Source: Microbispora triticiradicis
GTDB lineage: Bacteria > Actinomycetota > Actinomycetes > Streptosporangiales > Streptosporangiaceae
Direction: 5' to 3'
Length of the DNA stretch: 64,000 nt
NCBI GenBank assembly: GCA_003260025.2
Contig: QFZU02000172.1
Coordinates: 1 to 64,000, forward strand
The notes beneath the pieces are model-generated. The model was not told where the DNA came from and made no database searches. It saw only the letters and a program-made list of their open reading frames with translations. This document shows, piece by piece, positions 52,919 to 62,217 of the stretch (its first letter is position 1; the number at the start of each line of letters is the position of its first letter). Position numbers and translations under genes: made by a program.

Positions 52919-54403
52919 TCAGAGGCCCAGGGAGCGGAAGCGGGCGTACCGGGCGGCCGCCCGCTCCTCCGCCGGGCGCGCGAGCAGGCCGGCGATCTCG
53001 TGCTCCAGCGTCCTGGCCACCCGGCCGCAGAACGCCTCCGGCTCGTACGCCGCGTCGGGCCGCTCCGGGACCACCCGGTCGGCGATGCCGTCGCGGCGCA
53101 GGTCGGTGGCGCGGATGCCCTGGGCCGCGGCCATCTCCGGGGCGAAGTCCACAGTCCGGTACAGCAGCGCCGACGCGCCCTCGGGCGGAAGCGGGGACAG
53201 CCAGGCGTGCTGCGCGCAGACGACCCGGTCGGCCGGGAGCAGGGCCAGCGCCGCCCCGCCCGCGCCCTCCCCCAGCAGCAGGCACACGGTCGGCGCGTCG
53301 AGCATGACGAGGTCGGCCAGGCAGCGGGCGATCTCGGCGGCGAGGCCGCCCTCCTCGGCCGCCCTCGACAGCGCCGCCCCGGCCGTGTCGACGACCGTGA
53401 CCAGGGGAAGGCCCAGTTCGCTGGCCAAGCGCATGCCGCGCCGGGCCACCCGCAGACCGGCGGGACCGAGCCCGCTGCCCCCGCGCCGCCGCCGGTCCTG
53501 GCCCAGGACGACGGCGGGCGCCGAGCCGAACCTGGCCAGCGCGAGCAGCAGGCCGGGGTCGCGCTCGCCGGTGCCGGTGCCCTGCAGCGGGGTCACGTCG
53601 CGCGCCCCGTGTCTCAGCAGTTCGCGGATGCCGGGCCGGTCGTCGCGGCGGGAGCGGGTCACCGCCTCCCACGCCGGGACCGGCTCGGCCGCCTCCTCGG
53701 GCTCCGGGCCCGGCGACAGCCCCGAGCGGGGAGCGCAGAGCACGGCCAGCGCCCTGATGGCGATCTCCCGGGCGTCCCCGGCCGAGACCACGGCGTCGAC
53801 CAACCCGTGGGCGTGGAGGTTCTCCGCGACCTGGACGCCCTCGGGGAACGGGTAGCCGTGCAGCGACTCGAACACTCTTGGCCCGAGGAAGCCGATCAGC
53901 GCGCCCGGCTCGGCCGCGGTCACGTGCCCGAGCGACCCCCACGACGCGAACACCCCGCCCGTGGTCGGATGGCGCAGGTAGACGACGTACGGCAGCCCCG
54001 CGGCCCGGTGCGCGCCGACCGCGGCGGTGATCTTCACCATCTGGGTGAAGGCCAGGGCGCCCTCCTGCATCCGAGTGCCGCCGCTGGCCGGGGCGGCGAG
54101 CAGCGGCAGCCGTTCGGAGGTGGCCCGCTCGACGGCCCGGACGAGCCGTTCCGCCGCCGCCACCCCGATCGAACCGGCCAGGAAGGAGAACTCGCAGGCC
54201 ATCACGGCGACCCGGCGGCCGTCGAGGGTCCCCTCCCCGGTGACGACCGACTCGTCGTATCCCGTCCTGGCCCGCACCCGGGCGAGTTCGGCCGCGTACT
54301 CCGAGCCCGGCGCGGCCCGGTCGAGCGGCGGCCCGTCCCACGACTTCCACGAGTGCGGGTCGAGCACCCGCGCGATCAGGGCGCGCGCGTCCGGCCTGGT
54401 CAC
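52919..54403 (-). CDS. Acetyl/acyl-CoA carboxylase carboxyltransferase, beta-alpha fusion
   Basis: 494 residues, both carboxyltransferase halves in one chain. The first half is AccD-like (ASGGTRMQEGALAF, KITAAVGAHRAAGLPYVVYL, PTTGGVFASWGSLG), the second AccA-like (LPLVTVVDTAGAALSRAAEE, ARCLADLVMLDAPTVCLLLG, EGAGGAALALLPADRVV). The N-terminal zinc ribbon of bacterial AccD is absent, as in actinobacterial AccDA proteins. Transfers CO2 from carboxybiotin to an acyl-CoA; no biotin carboxylase gene is adjacent. GTG start. A short AT-richer region (54480-54530) upstream probably holds the promoter. Confidence 0.9.
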   Translation of the reverse strand: MTRPDARALIARVLDPHSWKSWDGPPLDRAAPGSEYAAELARVRARTGYDESVVTGEGTLDGRRVAVMACEFSFLAGSIGVAAAERLVRAVERATSERLPLLAAPASGGTRMQEGALAFTQMVKITAAVGAHRAAGLPYVVYLRHPTTGGVFASWGSLGHVTAAEPGALIGFLGPRVFESLHGYPFPEGVQVAENLHAHGLVDAVVSAGDAREIAIRALAVLCAPRSGLSPGPEPEEAAEPVPAWEAVTRSRRDDRPGIRELLRHGARDVTPLQGTGTGERDPGLLLALARFGSAPAVVLGQDRRRRGGSGLGPAGLRVARRGMRLASELGLPLVTVVDTAGAALSRAAEEGGLAAEIARCLADLVMLDAPTVCLLLGEGAGGAALALLPADRVVCAQHAWLSPLPPEGASALLYRTVDFAPEMAAAQGIRATDLRRDGIADRVVPERPDAAYEPEAFCGRVARTLEHEIAGLLARPAEERAAARYARFRSLGL

Positions 54404-54628
54404 GACGGCCGCCGCCCCGGCGCCACGCGCCGGTGCCCGTGCGCCGCAGGCGGCTTCTCCATCTCGGCGATCAGCTCTTCCCGATACGCGAACTATCCCT
54501 TGTGCCGCATATTTTCGGTACTACGGGGCCGGTGTCCAGCTGATCATCCCGCCGGCCCCGCCGCTCCGCCGTACGGGCGGCGCCGCCGGGGCCGGGGAGC
54601 CCCGCGCCCGCCGTACGACCGGGACGCC

Positions 54629-54784
54629 TCAGCGCGGCGTACGGTGACCGCGCACCTGGTCCATCAGGCGGCGCAGCCGCTGCCGGTTCTCGGGATCGCG
54701 GGCCATCGTCTTGGCCTTCTCCATGTTCTCGCGGCCCTTGGGGGTCTGCAGGTACTCCCTGATGCGCTGGACGATATTCGCCAT
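54629..54784 (-). CDS. Small basic helical protein, 51 residues
   Basis: Reads MANIVQRIREYLQTPKGREN, continuing with MEKAKTMARDPENRQRLRRL and ending in VRGHRTPR. The pattern of a PxGRE turn followed by a KPEN/DPENRxRLxxL helix recurs in small actinobacterial proteins of unknown role. A plausible ribosome site (GGTGAG) lies six bases before the ATG. Strongly basic, perhaps nucleic-acid or ribosome associated. It lies alone between the hydantoinase pair and the carboxyltransferase gene. Confidence 0.75.
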   Translation of the reverse strand: MANIVQRIREYLQTPKGRENMEKAKTMARDPENRQRLRRLMDQVRGHRTPR

Positions 54785-54882
54785 TTCGAACTCACCATCC
54801 TGTTTGTGCCGTCACTGAACGGCTACCCAACGGCACCGCCGCCAATCCCGGACGGCCGGACAGCTCCGGGCGTCGCCGGCGT

Positions 54883-56715
54883 TCACACGATGTCGACCTC
54901 GGCGTGCGGGAGGCCGCCGGAGAGCCGGGGATAGCCGGGGCCGCGGTCGAAGAAGGCCGCGGGCGGCGCCTCCCGCAGCCGCTCCCGCAGGCGCGCGGTC
55001 GCCTCGGCGTCCACGAGGACGTCGTCCCGGGTGCCGGTCAGGACGACGCCGTAGTCGTCGCGCGCGCCCTCGAAGGAGACCTTCCCGTCGCGGACGTCGT
55101 CGGCCACGCGCTCGGCCGGCCGGTCGTACGGCGAGCCCCAGCCGCCTCCCCCGGTCGTACGGATGCGGATGACCTGCCCGGCGCGTACGGGGAAGTCGTC
55201 GACCAGGCCCTCCATCTCCACCCCGTCCACCGTGACCTGGAACGGACGGCCCGCCCGGCCGCCGTTGACGCCCCAGCACGACAGGATCGAGCGGTCGGCG
55301 ATCGACATGAAGGAGGCGTCCCGCAGCATCCGGATGTGCTTGTCGTAGCCGAGGCCTCCGCGGAACTCCCCCGGACCGCCGCTGTCCACGGCCAGGCCCA
55401 GCCGCTCGACCCGGAACGGCCAGCGTGCCTCGGCGAACTCCGCGGGAATGTTGCGGCTGTCGGGCACGACGTGGATGGTGTCCTCCCCGTCGGCGTACCA
55501 GCGCCCGCCCGACCCGCCGCCGAGCACCTCGCGCAAGAGGTACGGCCCGTCGTCCGACTCGCCGTACACGCCGGTGTAGCGGATCGTCTCCTGGTCGGCG
55601 GGCATCCGACCGCCGGTGGCCTTGGCCAGCACGCCCGCCAGCACGCCGAGCAGGCGGAGGATCACGAACGTGCGGGCGTTGGTGGGCGCGGGGAAGATCG
55701 GCGTGAGCAGGGTGCCCTTCTCCGGGAAGACCATTTCGATCAGCGGAACGACGCCCTCGTTGACGTCGAGCTCGGCCATCCGCTCGGGGGTGTCGGCGAG
55801 GTTGCGCAGGATCGGCGCCAGCCACTTCTTCAGGAAGACGCCGCCGGCGTAGTCGCCCGCGTGGTTGATCGGCCCCTTGGCCTGAGCCGAGGTGCCGGTG
55901 AAGTCGATGGTCAGCGGGGTGTCCGCGGAGTGGTCGACGGTCAGCGTGATCCGCTGGGTGTGCAGCCGCGGCTCGTCCACGCCGTCGTGCTCGGCGTAGT
56001 CCTCCCAGACGTGGACCCCCTCGGGGATCTTCGCGAGCAGCTCCCGCCGGAAGGTCTCGGTCGTCTTGGAGATGATCGCGTCGAAGCAGGCCTCGACCGC
56101 CTCCCGGCCGTACCGGCCGAACAGCTCGCCGAGCCGCCGGGCGCCCATGAGGCAGGCCGAGCACTCGGCGTCGAGGTCCCCGGCCAGCGAGTCGGGCATG
56201 CGGGAGTTGCGCGTCATGATCGTGAGGGCGGCCCGGTTGGGCACCCCCTCGTCCCACAGCCTGATCGGCGGGACCATGAGGCCCTCCTCGAACGCGCTGC
56301 GCGCGTGCGACGGCATCGATCCCGGCACCGCGCCGCCGATGTCGTCGTGGTGGCCGAAGGCCTGGACGAACGCGACGACCTCGCCCTCGTGGAAGACGGG
56401 CACCGTCACGCACAGGTCGGGCAGGTGGCCGATGCCGCCCTCGGAGAGGTAGACGTCGTTGTGGAAGAACACGTCTCCGGGCCGCATCGTCTCGATCGGG
56501 AAGTCGCGGACGACCGGCTGCACCAGCGCCGAATAGGAACGGCCGGTCAGCTTGCGCAGCCGCGCGTCGTGGATACCGGCCCGGAAGTCGTGCGCGTCGC
56601 GGATCATCGGCGAGCGGGCGGTGCGCGCGATCGCCGTCTCCACCTCCATCTCGACCGAGGCGAGCGTGCCCTCCACGATCTCCACGAGCACGGGGTCGGC
56701 GGTCCTACCGGTCAT
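54883..56715 (-). CDS. hyuB: Hydantoinase B/oxoprolinase family protein
   Basis: 610 residues. HyuB signatures: GDVFFHNDVYLSEGGIGHLPD, AFGHHDDIGGAVPGS, DFTGTSAQAKGPINH, TNARTFVILRLL and the closing GGGGWGSPYDRP. It works with HyuA as an ATP-dependent ring-opening enzyme for hydantoins, N-methylhydantoin or 5-oxoproline. Starts inside the 3' end of hyuA (11-base overlap), so the subunits are made together. No permease or racemase adjoins; the substrate cannot be told. Confidence 0.93.
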   Translation of the reverse strand: MTGRTADPVLVEIVEGTLASVEMEVETAIARTARSPMIRDAHDFRAGIHDARLRKLTGRSYSALVQPVVRDFPIETMRPGDVFFHNDVYLSEGGIGHLPDLCVTVPVFHEGEVVAFVQAFGHHDDIGGAVPGSMPSHARSAFEEGLMVPPIRLWDEGVPNRAALTIMTRNSRMPDSLAGDLDAECSACLMGARRLGELFGRYGREAVEACFDAIISKTTETFRRELLAKIPEGVHVWEDYAEHDGVDEPRLHTQRITLTVDHSADTPLTIDFTGTSAQAKGPINHAGDYAGGVFLKKWLAPILRNLADTPERMAELDVNEGVVPLIEMVFPEKGTLLTPIFPAPTNARTFVILRLLGVLAGVLAKATGGRMPADQETIRYTGVYGESDDGPYLLREVLGGGSGGRWYADGEDTIHVVPDSRNIPAEFAEARWPFRVERLGLAVDSGGPGEFRGGLGYDKHIRMLRDASFMSIADRSILSCWGVNGGRAGRPFQVTVDGVEMEGLVDDFPVRAGQVIRIRTTGGGGWGSPYDRPAERVADDVRDGKVSFEGARDDYGVVLTGTRDDVLVDAEATARLRERLREAPPAAFFDRGPGYPRLSGGLPHAEVDIV

Positions 56716-58747
56716 CGCTCACCACCACGAGGTTGCCGTAGTCGTCCATGGTCGCCGTGAAGCCGGGATGCACCGGCAGGGTCGAGCCGTACTCCTCGAC
56801 GACGGCGGGGCCGCGCACCACGGCGCCCGCGCCGAGGTCGTCGCGGCGGTAGACCACGGTCCTGCCCCACCGCTCGTAGTACACGTCACGGGTCCCGACC
56901 GGGCTCGGCTCGTCCACCTGGTACGGCCTGCGCGCGAGCTTCGGCCGGGTGATCGGGCCGATGCCGGACACCCGGAGGTTGACCCACTCGACGGCGTGAC
57001 GGGGATCGTCGCGGTAGCCGTACCCGTAGAGCCTCTCGTGCTCGGCGTGGAACCGGTCCGCGACCACGGCGAGCCACGCCTCGTCCACCGGGCCGTCCGG
57101 CGCGGGCACCCGCACCTCGTACGCCTGGCCGTAGTAGCGCAGGTCGGCGCTGCGCGCGTACACGTGCTCGGCGAAGCCCTCGCGGCCGAGCGCGTCCGCC
57201 GCCTCGGCCTCCAGGCCGGCGAGGATCTCGCCGAGCGCCCGCGGCGACGGCTCACGGGTGACGTGCGTGCGGACGTAGTCGTTCTTCACGTCCACCGTGA
57301 GCAGGCCGAACGCGGACACGTTCCCCGGGTCGGGCGGGATGATCGCGGCGGGCAGCCCGAGGACGTCGATCAGCCGGCAGGCCAGCAGCGGGCCGGAGCC
57401 GCCGAACGCGACCAGCGGGAAGTCCCGCACGTCGAGGCCGCGCTGCACGGTGATCTGCCGGATCGCGTTCGACTGGTTGAACGCGCTGATCTCCAGGATC
57501 CCGGTGGCGCAGCGCTCGGGGGTCAGCCCGAGCCGGGCGGCGAGCGCCTCGACGCCCGCCCGCGCCGCGGCGACGTCGAGGCGGATCTCCCCGCCGAGCA
57601 GGTGCGGCGGCACCCGGCCGAGGAAGACGTGCGCGTCGGTCACCGTCACCTCGGCGCCGCCCGCCCCGTAACAGATCGGCCCGGGGTCCGCGCCCGCGGA
57701 CCGGGGGCCCACCTTCAGCGTCCCCTCCGGGGAGACCCAGGCGATGGACCCGCCGCCCGCCCCGACCGTGACGATGTCGATCATCGGGATCTTGCAGGGA
57801 TAGCGGCCGATCCTGCCCTCGGTCGTCAGCGAGGGCTCTCCGTCCACCACCACGGCCACGTCGGTCGAGGTGCCGCCGCCGTCGAGGGTGATCGCGCTCG
57901 GATGCCCGGCGGCGCCGGCCACCAGCGCGGCGCCGAGCGCGCCCGCCGCCGGGCCGGACAGGACGGTCGTGATCGGCTGGTGCACCACCTCGGCCGCCGA
58001 CAGCACGCCGCCGTTGCTCTTCATGACGGAGAAGGGCCGGCCGAGCCGCTCGGACAGGTTCTCGATGTACCGCCGCATGATCGGCTTGACCGCCGCGTCC
58101 ACCAGCGTGGTCACCGACCGCTCGTACTCCCGGTACTCCCGCAGCACGTCGCTCGACAGCGACACGACGGCCTCCGGGTGCTCGCGCTCCAGCACCTCGC
58201 GCATCCGCCGCTCGTGGGCGGGGTTGGCGTAGGAGTGCAGGAAGCACACGCCGATCGCGGTGACGCCCCGCTCCCTGAACCACCGCGCGGCGGCCGCGGC
58301 CTGCTCCTCGTCGAACGGCCGGACCTCGCGGCCGAGGTGGTCGAGCCGTCCCCCCACGGCACGCACCCGGTGGACGGGCACGATCCGCGGCGGCTTCACC
58401 CAGAAGTAGGAGTTGCCGTAGCCGTCCGGCACGCTCTGCCGGGCGATCTCCAGTACGGACTCGAAGCCCTCGGTGGTGACGAACCCCAGATGGGCGGTGC
58501 CGTCCGGGCGGTCCTCCAGCAACTGGTTGGTGGCGACGGTCGTGCCGTGGACGAGGGCGGCGACGGCATCGAGGTCGCGGGACCCCCCATGGGTCTCCAG
58601 CACCTTGTGCACGCCTGCCATGAAACCATCGGCCGGGTTGGCAGGAGTGGAGGGAGTCTTGGTCGTGACGACGCGGCCGGACTCCTCGTCGACGAGAACG
58701 ACGTCGGTGAAGGTGCCGCCGGTGTCTACCCCGATGCGGATGGACAT
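56705..58747 (-). CDS. hyuA: Hydantoinase A/oxoprolinase family protein
   Basis: 680 residues, ASKHA-type ATPase subunit. The phosphate-binding RIGVDTGGTFTDVVLVDEES is at the N-terminus, TLDGGGTSTDVAVVVDGEP marks the second phosphate loop, and GAGGGSIAWVSPEGTLKVGP and AFGGSGPLLACRL are family strings. Phosphorylates the amide during ring opening. It is the first gene of the hyuA-hyuB operon; the region before it (58748-58849) is short and holds its promoter. Confidence 0.94.
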   Translation of the reverse strand: MSIRIGVDTGGTFTDVVLVDEESGRVVTTKTPSTPANPADGFMAGVHKVLETHGGSRDLDAVAALVHGTTVATNQLLEDRPDGTAHLGFVTTEGFESVLEIARQSVPDGYGNSYFWVKPPRIVPVHRVRAVGGRLDHLGREVRPFDEEQAAAAARWFRERGVTAIGVCFLHSYANPAHERRMREVLEREHPEAVVSLSSDVLREYREYERSVTTLVDAAVKPIMRRYIENLSERLGRPFSVMKSNGGVLSAAEVVHQPITTVLSGPAAGALGAALVAGAAGHPSAITLDGGGTSTDVAVVVDGEPSLTTEGRIGRYPCKIPMIDIVTVGAGGGSIAWVSPEGTLKVGPRSAGADPGPICYGAGGAEVTVTDAHVFLGRVPPHLLGGEIRLDVAAARAGVEALAARLGLTPERCATGILEISAFNQSNAIRQITVQRGLDVRDFPLVAFGGSGPLLACRLIDVLGLPAAIIPPDPGNVSAFGLLTVDVKNDYVRTHVTREPSPRALGEILAGLEAEAADALGREGFAEHVYARSADLRYYGQAYEVRVPAPDGPVDEAWLAVVADRFHAEHERLYGYGYRDDPRHAVEWVNLRVSGIGPITRPKLARRPYQVDEPSPVGTRDVYYERWGRTVVYRRDDLGAGAVVRGPAVVEEYGSTLPVHPGFTATMDDYGNLVVVSDDR

Positions 58748-58849
58748 GCTCAGTGTCTATCGAGCGCCGCCACCGGGAAGAACCGGCGCACTCTGCCGAA
58801 GAATCAGGACACCCTCGTCACACCCTGCCTACCCGGACCGCCTACGGGA

Positions 58850-59527
58850 TCAGACCGCGCATGCGTCACCGTCGCAGCCTTCGCCCGCCTTCTCCTGTGT
58901 CGCCTTCTCCTGGGCCGCCTTCTCCTGAGCCGTACGGGCCTCGACCTCCCGCAGCGCGGCCACGAGCGTCTCGACGGGCTGCGCGCCCGAGACGGCGTAC
59001 TTCTCCTCGAACAGGAACAGCGGGACGGAGCGCACGCCCAGCGCGTGGGCGCGGGCCAGATCAGCGCGCACCTGCTCCGCGCCCTCTCCCGTGTCCTCGA
59101 CTCCGGTCTCGGCGGCGAGCCCGGCCAGCGTGCCGGGGTCCCCCACGTCGAGGCCGTCGGTGAAGTGGGCCCGGAACAGCCGCTCGGCCATCGCCGCTCC
59201 GCGTCCGGCCCGACCGGCCAGCGAGATCAGCCGGTGCGCCTCGAAGGTGCCGGCCTGCAGCGCCCGGTCGAAGCGGAGGTCCAGCCCGTCCTCCGCGGCC
59301 ACGCCCGCGACGCGGGCGGTCATCTGCGCCACCTGCCCGGCGCCGCCGAACTTGCGCTCCAGCGCGCGCAGCAGCGGCTCACCGGTGGAGACGCCGTCCG
59401 GGTCGAGCTGGAAGGGGCGGTGCGCCACCTCGACGTCCCCCTCGAAGAGGCGTACGGCCTGCTGGAGCCGGTGGTGCCCGATGTAGCACCAGGGACACAC
59501 GACATCAGAGAAGATCTCGACTTTCAC
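58850..59527 (-). CDS. DsbA/FrnE-family thiol oxidoreductase
   Basis: 225 residues. Thioredoxin-like domain with the CPWC active site in FSDVVCPWCYIGHHRL, a helical insertion and the cis-Pro region VRSVPLFLFEEKYAVSGAQP. No signal peptide, so it belongs to the cytoplasmic FrnE/2-hydroxychromene isomerase-like group. The C-terminus has three AQEKA-type repeats followed by CDGDAC, an added cysteine pair that could be redox-active. GTG 59527 is preferred to a TTG further upstream. Confidence 0.9.
   Translation of the reverse strand: MKVEIFSDVVCPWCYIGHHRLQQAVRLFEGDVEVAHRPFQLDPDGVSTGEPLLRALERKFGGAGQVAQMTARVAGVAAEDGLDLRFDRALQAGTFEAHRLISLAGRAGRGAAMAERLFRAHFTDGLDVGDPGTLAGLAAETGVEDTGEGAEQVRADLARAHALGVRSVPLFLFEEKYAVSGAQPVETLVAALREVEARTAQEKAAQEKATQEKAGEGCDGDACAV
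58887..58931 (-). repeat. Three 15-bp tandem repeats in the DsbA-like gene
   Basis: GCCTTCTCCTGTGTC, GCCTTCTCCTGGGCC and GCCTTCTCCTGAGCC in tandem, encoding the AQEKA-like repeats near the protein C-terminus. In frame, so length changes would only add or remove repeats. Confidence 0.8.
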
Positions 59528-59597
59528 GACATGTCCCAACCGGCGCGCCCTCCGGCCGATTCCCCCGGAACCAGGAGCAGGTGCCAGGAGAAGGTGC

Positions 59598-60272
59598 CTA
59601 ACGGCGGCGGGAGTTGCGGCCGAGGAGCCAGCCGATGACGGCGCTGCCGAGGGCCACCCCGGCGCCCGTGCCGAAGGCCGCGAGCATCGTCCAGGCCGGC
59701 ACGCCCTGGCGGGGCGCGGCCGGAGCCTCGCGGGTGAACACGCGCGGCGCCGTCTCCCCGGCCGCGGCCGTCGCCGCCGGCACGGCCTCGGACACGCCGG
59801 GAGCGGTTCCGGACACGGCGGCGGGAACAGCGGAGGCGGACAGCAGGTGCCGCTCGACGGCGGAGAAGAACTCCCCGGCGGTCTTCTTGGCCACCGAGGC
59901 GAGCATCCGCTGCCCCACGCCGCCGATCATGCCGCCGACCACGGCCTCGGCGTCGAAGTCGACCCGGGTGCCGCCCTCGGCGTCGCTCAGCCGTACGGCC
60001 ACGGTGGCCTCGACGGTGCCGGGGGCGCCCTGGCCGCGTGCGCCGAGCGTGAACCGGTCCGGCTCCTCCTGGTCGCGCAGGGCCACCTCACCCTGGTAGA
60101 CGCCCCTGACCGAGGCGACCCCCGCCGTGACCGTCATCGCGTACACGTTCTCGCCGACCGTCTCCAGGCGCTCGCAGCCGGGGATCGTCCGCACCAGGAC
60201 GCCGGGGTCCTGGAGGGCGTCCCAGACCCGCTTGCGCTCCGCCGCGACCACCGCGCTGCCCGAGACCTTCAT
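59598..60272 (-). CDS. CoxG-like SRPBCC protein with C-terminal membrane anchor
   Basis: 224 residues. N-terminal SRPBCC/CoxG domain (residues 1-145): MKVSGSAVVAAERKRVWDAL, PGCERLETVGENVYAMTV and DFDAEAVVGGMIGGVGQRML. An Ala/Pro-rich linker follows and a single membrane helix near the C-terminus (VPAWTMLAAFGTGAGVALGS). CoxG proteins help anchor CO dehydrogenase-type molybdenum enzymes to the membrane, but no such enzyme is encoded here. ATG 60272 is preceded by GGAGG. Confidence 0.88.
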   Translation of the reverse strand: MKVSGSAVVAAERKRVWDALQDPGVLVRTIPGCERLETVGENVYAMTVTAGVASVRGVYQGEVALRDQEEPDRFTLGARGQGAPGTVEATVAVRLSDAEGGTRVDFDAEAVVGGMIGGVGQRMLASVAKKTAGEFFSAVERHLLSASAVPAAVSGTAPGVSEAVPAATAAAGETAPRVFTREAPAAPRQGVPAWTMLAAFGTGAGVALGSAVIGWLLGRNSRRR

Positions 60273-60362
60273 GGCCACCTCCGATGCCGAGCACCCTAGA
60301 GAATCACCCGTACGGCGGGAACGGCAAGACATGCCCGGCCGCGGCGCGGCGGTACGGCCGGG

Positions 60363-60953
60363 CTACCGGGAGGCCGCGACCGTGGCGGGAGGATCCGCTT
60401 CACGAAGCTCCGTCCCGGGTAGCTCCGCCGCGGGAAGCGGGGACGGCGCGGTCTCGCGGCAGACGTTGCGGCGGACCACCCCCAGCAGGGAGCGGAGGGT
60501 CTCGACCTGCTCCGGCGTCAGGCCGTCGGACAGCCGCCGGTGAAGCTCCTCCTCCACCCGGCGGACCTCCGCACGCAGCGTGTCGCCCTTCGGCGTCGTG
60601 CTCACCACGCTGATCCGCCGGTTGCGGGGGGACGGAGCGCGACTCACGAACCCGCTGCGCTCCAGCCGTTGCAGGCTCTTGGTCATCGTCGACATGTCGA
60701 TGCCCACCGCCGCCGCGAGCCTGTTCTGGGACATGGGCCCATTGGCCCACAGCGCGTTGAGCACCCGGTCCTGACCGGGATAGAGGCCGATCTCCGCGAG
60801 CAACGCGGCGAGCAGGACGCGGTGCCCCAGGGCCGCCTGGGCCATCAGGCAGCTCAGGCTGTCGGGGTCCTCTCCGGGCGCCCCTCCGCACCCCGCCCCG
60901 GCCGCGGACGTCGTCCCGCACGCCTCCACGCCGTCCGTCCGTGCTTCCGTCAT
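60363..60953 (-). CDS. MarR-family regulator divergent from Old Yellow Enzyme
   Basis: 196 residues. Winged-helix core: GQDRVLNALWANGPMSQNRL, recognition helix DMSTMTKSLQRLERSGFVSR and the wing PRNRRISVVSTTPKG. The N-terminus (about 30 residues) is Gly/Cys-rich with four cysteines before the core, which could serve redox or thiol-reactive sensing. The divergent gene is an ene reductase that detoxifies electrophiles, and the shared intergenic region has repeated 13-bp sites, so control of that gene and autoregulation are likely. ATG 60953 follows GAGGAGG. Confidence 0.9.
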   Translation of the reverse strand: MTEARTDGVEACGTTSAAGAGCGGAPGEDPDSLSCLMAQAALGHRVLLAALLAEIGLYPGQDRVLNALWANGPMSQNRLAAAVGIDMSTMTKSLQRLERSGFVSRAPSPRNRRISVVSTTPKGDTLRAEVRRVEEELHRRLSDGLTPEQVETLRSLLGVVRRNVCRETAPSPLPAAELPGTELREADPPATVAASR

Positions 60954-60989
60954 CACGCCGCCTCCTCTGCGATGAGCCTACCGCTTGCA

Positions 60990-61045
60990 TATTGGTCAGC
61001 CAAGTTGTATGAGTATCTATGGCCGACCAAGTTGGCCGACCAAGT
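60990..61045. promoter_or_regulatory. Repeated MarR-type sites between the regulator and the ene reductase
   Basis: Two perfect tandem copies of TGGCCGACCAAGT (61020-61032 and 61033-61045) lie just before the ene-reductase ribosome site. A third, inverted and imperfect copy (TATTGGTCAGCCA, 60990-61002, 10 of 13 bases) carries its own TTGG/CCAA dyad. Spacing suits cooperative binding by the divergent MarR protein. Confidence 0.6.
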
Positions 61046-61065
61046 AAATTCGGGAGGTCTTGACC

Positions 61066-62130
61066 ATGCTGTTCACACCCCACACCCTGGGCTCCCTTCG
61101 CCTGCCGAACCGTCTCGTCATGGCACCCATGACGCGGTCACGTGCGTACGTCGCGGGGATCCCCTCGCCGTTGACCGCGCTCTACTACGCCCAGCGCGCC
61201 TCGGCCGGCCTGATCGTCACGGAGGGCGTCCAGCCCAGCGCGGTGGGACAGGGCTACATGAACACCCCGGGGCTGCACACCGACGAGCAGGTCGCCGGGT
61301 GGCGGGAGGTGACCGACGCCGTCCACGCGGCGGGCGGCCGGATCGTGGCCCAGATCATGCACGCGGGCGGGGTGGGCCACCCCGACAACACGGGCCACCT
61401 ACCGGTCGCCCCCTCCGCCGTACGGCTCGGCGAGCAGATCTTCACGCCCGCGGGCCTTCAGGACACGCCGGTGGCCGTGGAGCTGTCCACCACCGAGGTG
61501 GAGGCCACGGTCGGCGACTTCGCCGCCGCCGCCCGGCGCGCGGTGGACGCCGGGTTCGACGGCGTCGAGCTGCACGGCGCCAACGGCTACCTGATCCACC
61601 AGTTCCTGTCGCAGAACGCCAACCTCCGCGACGACCGGTACGGCGGGTCGGTGGAGGGCCGGATCCGGTTCGCCGTCGAGACGGCGAAGGCCGTCGCGGA
61701 CGAGATCGGCCCCTCCCGGGTGGGGATCCGGCTGTCCCCCCGGAACGGCGCCCAGGGACTGGTGGAGGAGGACGCCCACGAGGTCTATCCCGCGCTGGTG
61801 TCCGAGCTCGCCGGTCTCGACCTGGTCTACCTGCACCTGCTGGCGACCGGCGGCGCCGAGCTGGACGCGCGCATCCGGGACCTGTGGCCGAACACCCTGA
61901 TCGTCAACGACCCCACGGCGACCGACCCGGCGGCCTCCGCCGAGGAACGGCTGCGCTGGGGCGCCCATCTCGTCGCGCTGGGCAAGTCCTTCCTGGCCAA
62001 CCCCGACCTGCCGGTGCGCCTGCGCGTCGGCGCGCCGTTGAACGAGGCGGACCTGAGCACAGCCTTCGGCGGCGACCACCGCGGCTACACCGACTACCCC
62101 ACCCTGGCCCTCCACCCCGCCGTCGCCTGA
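61066..62130 (+). CDS. Old Yellow Enzyme-family ene reductase (NADH:flavin oxidoreductase)
   Basis: 354 residues. FMN-binding TIM barrel starting LFTPHTLGSLRLPNRLVMAP; the substrate-binding pair His170/Asn173 is in VELHGANGYLIHQF, followed by SQNANLRDDRYGGSVEGR. It reduces activated alkenes, nitro esters or quinones with NAD(P)H. The family string SPRNGAQG contains the usual Arg. ATG 61066 has GGGAGGT at the right distance. Probably induced by electrophiles through the divergent MarR regulator. Confidence 0.95.
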   Translation: MLFTPHTLGSLRLPNRLVMAPMTRSRAYVAGIPSPLTALYYAQRASAGLIVTEGVQPSAVGQGYMNTPGLHTDEQVAGWREVTDAVHAAGGRIVAQIMHAGGVGHPDNTGHLPVAPSAVRLGEQIFTPAGLQDTPVAVELSTTEVEATVGDFAAAARRAVDAGFDGVELHGANGYLIHQFLSQNANLRDDRYGGSVEGRIRFAVETAKAVADEIGPSRVGIRLSPRNGAQGLVEEDAHEVYPALVSELAGLDLVYLHLLATGGAELDARIRDLWPNTLIVNDPTATDPAASAEERLRWGAHLVALGKSFLANPDLPVRLRVGAPLNEADLSTAFGGDHRGYTDYPTLALHPAVA

Positions 62131-62178
62131 CCGCAGGGAAAGCCCCGGAAGGAGCGCGGCAAGGACCACAGAAGACCA

Positions 62179-62217
62179 GGCGAGGACCTCCGGTTCGCGG
62201 AACCGGAGGTCCTCGCC
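62179..62217 (+). terminator. Terminator hairpin after the ene reductase
   Basis: Perfect 18-bp stem, GGCGAGGACCTCCGGTTC with its complement, around a GCG loop, 48 bases after the stop codon. Very stable; only a weak GTTCCC follows instead of a T-tract, as usual in this genome. Confidence 0.8.
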
